DNA of 8,585 nt from an uncultured Lachnospiraceae bacterium (GTDB lineage: Bacteria > Bacillota > Clostridia > Lachnospirales > Lachnospiraceae), in the NCBI GenBank assembly GCA_900549995.1, contig URQQ01000115.1:1-8585 (forward strand), read 5' to 3'. The notes beneath the pieces are model-generated. The model was not told the origin of the DNA and ran no database searches. It worked only from the letters and a program-made list of their open reading frames with translations. A program made the position numbers and the translations under genes. Positions 5,039-8,585 of the stretch are shown here, in pieces (position 1 is the stretch's first letter; each line of letters starts with the position of its first letter).

Positions 5039-7279
5039 TTATACCCTCGTCTTAACCCCGGCAGTATCTCTTCTTCCAAGTTTCAGCCGGTTCAGTGTCA
5101 CCTCTTTCTCCTGATAGAAAACCTTTGACTCTGTCCCCTCTTCGAATAAGTACACATGCTCCAATGCGTCATTCTTCTGAAGCTTCATTCCGCGGACTCC
5201 GACTGCCCCTTTCTTTTTCTCCGATACTTCATCCTCCAAAAATCTCAGAAAATATCCGTTTATTGTCTGAAGCACAACATTCTGCCCCTCTTTTATCAGC
5301 TGCACACTGATCACTTCATCCTCCGGATTCAGTTTCGTCGCCGCTATCGTCCTTTTCGCGACATGGAATTCCGAAGTCTCCACCTTTTTAATCATCGCCT
5401 GTTTCGTCGCAAATAAAAGCCTGCCCTCTTTTAATTCTCTTTCATCACATAAAAAGACAATCTGCTCTTCCATTCCGTTGTAATTACTGAGATTGTCAAT
5501 CGGTGTCCCCTTATCCCGGAACTTTCCGAATGGAATATCCGGGACCTTTACCTGATGCATCTTTCCGGTATTGGTAAACACACAGATTCTGCCTGTATTC
5601 AGACATGGAACCACGTAATGATTCTCCGCATCTGCCGCTTCCTGGTTACGTTCGTAGACAGCGGTATCAATGGTTCTTGCATATCCGAACCGATCCATGA
5701 GAAGAACAACTTCCTGCTCCTCGATTTTCTTCTCCTCAAACACGGCTTCTTCGGCATTTTCCACTATCGTTCTTCTTTTTCTGCCATATTCTTTCTTTAC
5801 AGCATCCAGTTCATCGATAATCACCTGCGACATCGAATCATAGTTATTCAGAATATCATCATAGCGTGCAATATTTTTCAACGTCTCTTCATGCTCTTTC
5901 TGCAGCGCCTCAATCTCAAGTCCAATGAGGCGGTACAGACGCATTTCCAGAATTGCCGTCGCCTGACGCTCTGTAAATCTCAGCATAGCCGCCATCTTTT
6001 CTGAACGTTTGGATTTAAACCGGATATTCTCTGTCTTCCCGTATATCAGGCAGTCTTTTGCTTCTTTTAAAGAAGAACTTCCCCTTAAGATCTCTATGAT
6101 CAGGTCAATGACATCACATGCCTTGATCAGGCCTTCCTGTATCTCTTTCTTATCCATTTCCTTCTGGAGAAGCGTTTTATATTTCCTCGTAGCCAGCTCG
6201 AACTGGAAATCCACATGGTGCTCAATAACCTGTTTCAGTCCCAGTGTCTCCGGTTTTCCATCGGCCACCGCCAGCATATTCACTCCAAAAGTATCCTCAA
6301 GCCGTGTCTTTTTATACAGCATGTTCGTCAGATTATCGACATCTGCATCCTTTTTAAGCTCCAGGACAATCCGGATGCCTTCCTTCGATGACTGGTTCGA
6401 GATATCAACAATGTCACCTGTCTTCTTCGATTCGACAAGGCCGCAGACATCATTGAGGAACTTCCCAATCCCGGATCCAATCATTGTATAAGGTATCTCA
6501 GAGATGACAAGTTTTTTTCGTCCGCCTTTTCCTTCTTCCACGGAAACCTTGCCGCGGATCTTAATCTTCCCTGTGCCTGTCTCATAAATCGCCGGAAGAT
6601 CATCCTTATTCACGACAATTCCGCCCGTCGGGAAATCCGGGCCTTTGATATATTTCATCAGCTGCTTTGTTGTAATCTCATTGTTTTTCATGTACGCCTT
6701 CACAGCATCAATCACTTCGGAAAGATTATGTGTCGGGATGCTGGTCGCCATGCCGACCGCAATTCCCTCCGTTCCGTTCACAAGCAGATTCGGAATACGC
6801 ACCGGAAGTACTGCCGGTTCCTTTTCTGTCTCGTCAAAGTTCGGAACAAAATCTACAATATCCTTGTCAAGGTCGGAAAGAAATACTTCCTGGGTAATCT
6901 TCGCAAGCCTTGCCTCTGTATACCTCATTGCGGCAGCACCATCCCCCTCGATGGAGCCAAAATTTCCATGACCGTCCACGAGGATCATACCCTTTTTAAA
7001 TTCCTGCGCCATCACGACGAGAGATTCATAGATAGAACTGTCACCGTGGGGATGGTATTTACCCATCGTATCCCCTACGATACGGGCGCACTTACGGTAT
7101 GGCCGGTCATACCGGATACCAAGCTCGTGCATATCATATAATGTTCTGCGCTGCACCGGCTTCAGCCCGTCTCTTACGTCCGGCAAAGCCCTCGCAATAA
7201 TGACACTCATGGCATAATCAATATACGATTTCTTCATGATGTCTGAATATTCGGTTCTTATAATCTGTGTATCCTGCAT
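5039..7279 (-). CDS. parC: Type IIA DNA topoisomerase subunit A (ParC/GyrA-like)
   Basis: This is the DNA breakage-reunion subunit of a type IIA topoisomerase, acting with the B subunit encoded just upstream. In the 746-residue product the winged-helix/tower core spans about 1-500. The catalytic pair is Arg119-Tyr120 in AAAMRYTEARL, and the quinolone-determining segment is HPHGDSSIYE (76-85), with Ser81 and Glu85 in the positions usual for drug-susceptible enzymes. The DNA-bending Ile173 lies in GTEGIAVGMAT. The C-terminal beta-pinwheel (about 521-746) has degenerate blades, and no QRRGGKG-type GyrA box is visible; the expected place (about 543-552) reads ERNQEAADAE. The core looks GyrA-like (LVDGHGNFGS), so gyrA is an alternative name, but loss of the box favours a topoisomerase IV-like role. 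The ATG at 7279 has a GGGAGG site 8 nt upstream. It is probably cotranscribed with the B subunit. Confidence 0.9.
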   Translation of the reverse strand: MQDTQIIRTEYSDIMKKSYIDYAMSVIIARALPDVRDGLKPVQRRTLYDMHELGIRYDRPYRKCARIVGDTMGKYHPHGDSSIYESLVVMAQEFKKGMILVDGHGNFGSIEGDGAAAMRYTEARLAKITQEVFLSDLDKDIVDFVPNFDETEKEPAVLPVRIPNLLVNGTEGIAVGMATSIPTHNLSEVIDAVKAYMKNNEITTKQLMKYIKGPDFPTGGIVVNKDDLPAIYETGTGKIKIRGKVSVEEGKGGRKKLVISEIPYTMIGSGIGKFLNDVCGLVESKKTGDIVDISNQSSKEGIRIVLELKKDADVDNLTNMLYKKTRLEDTFGVNMLAVADGKPETLGLKQVIEHHVDFQFELATRKYKTLLQKEMDKKEIQEGLIKACDVIDLIIEILRGSSSLKEAKDCLIYGKTENIRFKSKRSEKMAAMLRFTERQATAILEMRLYRLIGLEIEALQKEHEETLKNIARYDDILNNYDSMSQVIIDELDAVKKEYGRKRRTIVENAEEAVFEEKKIEEQEVVLLMDRFGYARTIDTAVYERNQEAADAENHYVVPCLNTGRICVFTNTGKMHQVKVPDIPFGKFRDKGTPIDNLSNYNGMEEQIVFLCDERELKEGRLLFATKQAMIKKVETSEFHVAKRTIAATKLNPEDEVISVQLIKEGQNVVLQTINGYFLRFLEDEVSEKKKGAVGVRGMKLQKNDALEHVYLFEEGTESKVFYQEKEVTLNRLKLGRRDTAGVKTRV

Positions 7280-7287
7280 TCTTTCAT

Positions 7288-7293
7288 CCTCCC
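7288..7293 (-). promoter_or_regulatory. Ribosome binding site of the topoisomerase A-subunit gene
   Basis: GGGAGG lies 8 nt before the ATG at 7279 and fixes the start. The rest of the 77-bp gap shows no convincing promoter. Confidence 0.75.
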
Positions 7294-7319
7294 TTGAATG
7301 CCTTGCTTTCCTCTGTCTG

Positions 7320-7357
7320 GTACATTGTAAATGAAATAACTGCGCTGTTTCATGTAC
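7320..7357 (-). other. Imperfect inverted repeat between topoisomerase subunit genes
   Basis: GTAC (7357-7354) pairs with GTAC (7323-7320), and ATGAAA (7353-7348) with TTTCAT (7336-7331), leaving a 7-nt bulge on the 3' side. It starts at the B-subunit stop codon. No U-tract follows, so it does not look like a terminator. It could be an RNA stability or processing element, or chance. Confidence 0.25.
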
Positions 7358-8585
7358 TAGATGTCAAGCTCGGCCTCCCTTGCGTTTTCATATATAAATG
7401 TACGCCTCGGCGGCACTTCTGTTCCCATCAGCATCTCTGTCACATTGGAAGCCATCAGTGCATCCTCGATCTCCACAAGCTTAAGTTTCCTTGTCTTCGG
7501 ATCCAGGGTTGTCTCCCAGAGCTGCTGCGCATCCATCTCTCCAAGACCTTTATAGCGCTGCAGCGTAAATGGCCCGCTGTGGGTTTTTCTGTATATTTCA
7601 AGTGCTTTATCGTCATAAAGATACTCTTCTTCCCCTTTTTTGGGAAGCGCCTTATACAATGGCGGCATCGCGATATAGACATGTCCTTCATAGATCAGCT
7701 CCGGCATAAACCTGTAAAACAACGTCAGCAGGAGGGTCGATATATGAGCTCCGTCCACATCGGCATCGGCCATGATGATAATCTTGTCATATCTCAGCTT
7801 TGTAATATCAAAATCGTTGCCGTATCCTTCTGAAAAACCACATCCAAATGCATTGATCATCGTCTTAATCTCTGCATTTGCAAGGACTTTGTCAATACTC
7901 GCTTTCTCCACATTCAAAATCTTACCACGGATCGGAAGAATCGCCTGATACTGGCGGTCTCTCGCGGTCTTCGCCGAACCTCCGGCAGAATCTCCCTCGA
8001 CGATAAAGATTTCGCATTTGGAAGCATCCCTGCTCTCGCAGTTTGCAAGCTTCCCATTACTGTCAAACGAATATTTCTGCTTCGTCAGAAGGTTCGTTCT
8101 CGCCTTTTCCTCCGTTTTACGGATTTTAGCTGCCTTCTCCGCACATCCGATGACTTTTTTCAGCGTGTCCAGATTCCGGTCGAAATAACGGGCAATCTCA
8201 TCTCCCGTCACCTTGCTTGCCGCTTTGGCCGCATCCTGGTTGTCCAGCTTCGTCTTCGTCTGCCCCTCGAACCTTGGATCCGGATGTTTAATCGACACAA
8301 CCGCAGTCATTCCGTTACGGATATCCGCCCCGGTGAAATTGGAATCCTTCTCTTTGAGAATCCCCAGTTCTCTTGCATACTGGTTCATCACAGAAGTAAA
8401 TACCGTCTTAAATCCTGTCAGATGCGTCCCGCCCTCTGCATTGTAAATATTATTACAGAAACCAAGCACATTTTCATGGAACTCGTTCACATACTGGAAT
8501 GCTGCCTCCACCTCAATCCCTTCTGCCGTTCCTTTGAAATACACTGGTTCATGGATGGTTTCTTTTTTCTGGTTCAGGTCTTTGA
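7357..8585 (-). CDS. parE: Type IIA DNA topoisomerase subunit B (ParE/GyrB-like), partial
   Basis: This is the ATPase/TOPRIM subunit that drives strand passage together with the A subunit. About 409 C-terminal residues are visible. The frame stays open to the right edge, so the N-terminal GHKL ATPase domain and the true start lie outside the window. The visible part begins in the transducer domain (VYFKGTAEGIEVE, then GGTHLTGFKTVFTSV). The TOPRIM domain follows, with the catalytic Glu in EGDSAGGSAK, the metal-binding DADVDGAH, and the conserved PPLYK and QRYKGLGEMDAQQLW. The C-terminus RRTFIYENAREAELDI is typical of GyrB/ParE of Gram-positives, without the large insertion of proteobacterial GyrB. 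GyrB and ParE cannot be separated securely from this part; the parE name follows the partner gene. Stop is TAG; 77 bp with no terminator precede the A-subunit gene. Confidence 0.9.
   Translation of the reverse strand, partial: KDLNQKKETIHEPVYFKGTAEGIEVEAAFQYVNEFHENVLGFCNNIYNAEGGTHLTGFKTVFTSVMNQYARELGILKEKDSNFTGADIRNGMTAVVSIKHPDPRFEGQTKTKLDNQDAAKAASKVTGDEIARYFDRNLDTLKKVIGCAEKAAKIRKTEEKARTNLLTKQKYSFDSNGKLANCESRDASKCEIFIVEGDSAGGSAKTARDRQYQAILPIRGKILNVEKASIDKVLANAEIKTMINAFGCGFSEGYGNDFDITKLRYDKIIIMADADVDGAHISTLLLTLFYRFMPELIYEGHVYIAMPPLYKALPKKGEEEYLYDDKALEIYRKTHSGPFTLQRYKGLGEMDAQQLWETTLDPKTRKLKLVEIEDALMASNVTEMLMGTEVPPRRTFIYENAREAELDI

Noticed and set aside
5555..6004. 149-codon open frame on the plus strand.
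   Set aside because: Antisense to the topoisomerase A-subunit coding region, which is intact; no support for a real gene.
7320..7357. Inverted repeat after the B-subunit stop considered as a terminator.
   Set aside because: The stem is bulged and A/T-rich and no U-tract follows; the two subunit genes are more likely cotranscribed.
7267..7833. 188-codon open frame on the plus strand.
   Set aside because: Antisense to the conserved TOPRIM region of the topoisomerase B subunit; no family features.

Overview
The window looks like ordinary core chromosome from a low-to-moderate G+C Firmicute. A Clostridia of the Lachnospiraceae type is most likely. The reasons are the gene order (a gyrase/topoisomerase IV pair followed by rimP-nusA-ylxR-ylxQ-infB), a short NusA without the C-terminal AR repeats of enterobacteria, TTG starts, strong AGGAGG ribosome binding sites, and an IF-2 with a long Gln/Asn/Gly/Arg-rich insert. 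The family assignment is inference from protein character, not from a database match. Every real gene lies on the minus strand, so transcription runs from high to low coordinates. I see no mobile element, phage gene, tRNA, rRNA or CRISPR array.

Region 1 (8585-5039) holds a type IIA topoisomerase pair. The first gene is the C-terminal two thirds of a GyrB/ParE-type ATPase/TOPRIM subunit, cut by the window edge. After a 77-bp gap comes a complete 746-residue GyrA/ParC-type breakage-reunion subunit. Its catalytic core resembles GyrA, but its C-terminal domain lacks a recognisable GyrA box, so I favour a topoisomerase IV-like enzyme.

Region 2 (5038-4858) is a 181-bp intergenic segment and the most interesting part of the window. 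It holds a good sigma-A-type promoter (TTGATT, 17 bp, TATGAT with an extended -10 TG). About 20 nt past the predicted start is a 12-bp GAAA-capped hairpin followed by a short, interrupted U-tract. The hairpin therefore sits inside the 5' leader of the rimP-nusA-infB transcript. It can also end transcripts arriving from the topoisomerase genes.

Region 3 (4857-1) is a tight RNA and translation operon. It encodes rimP (30S maturation), nusA (transcription elongation and termination), ylxR/rnpM (RNase P modulator family), ylxQ (L7Ae-type RNA-binding protein) and infB (initiation factor IF-2, cut at the left edge before its last domain). Genes are 4-17 nt apart or overlap by 20 nt. At two junctions the stop codon abuts the next ribosome binding site (TAAAGGAGG), which suggests translational coupling. 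The leader hairpin upstream of nusA matches the logic of NusA autoregulation by attenuation described for Bacillus subtilis, and would set the output of the whole operon.

No wholly new system is evident. The best leads are the leader attenuator, the prion-like insert in IF-2, the GyrA-box-less gyrase-like subunit and several start-codon and coupling details.
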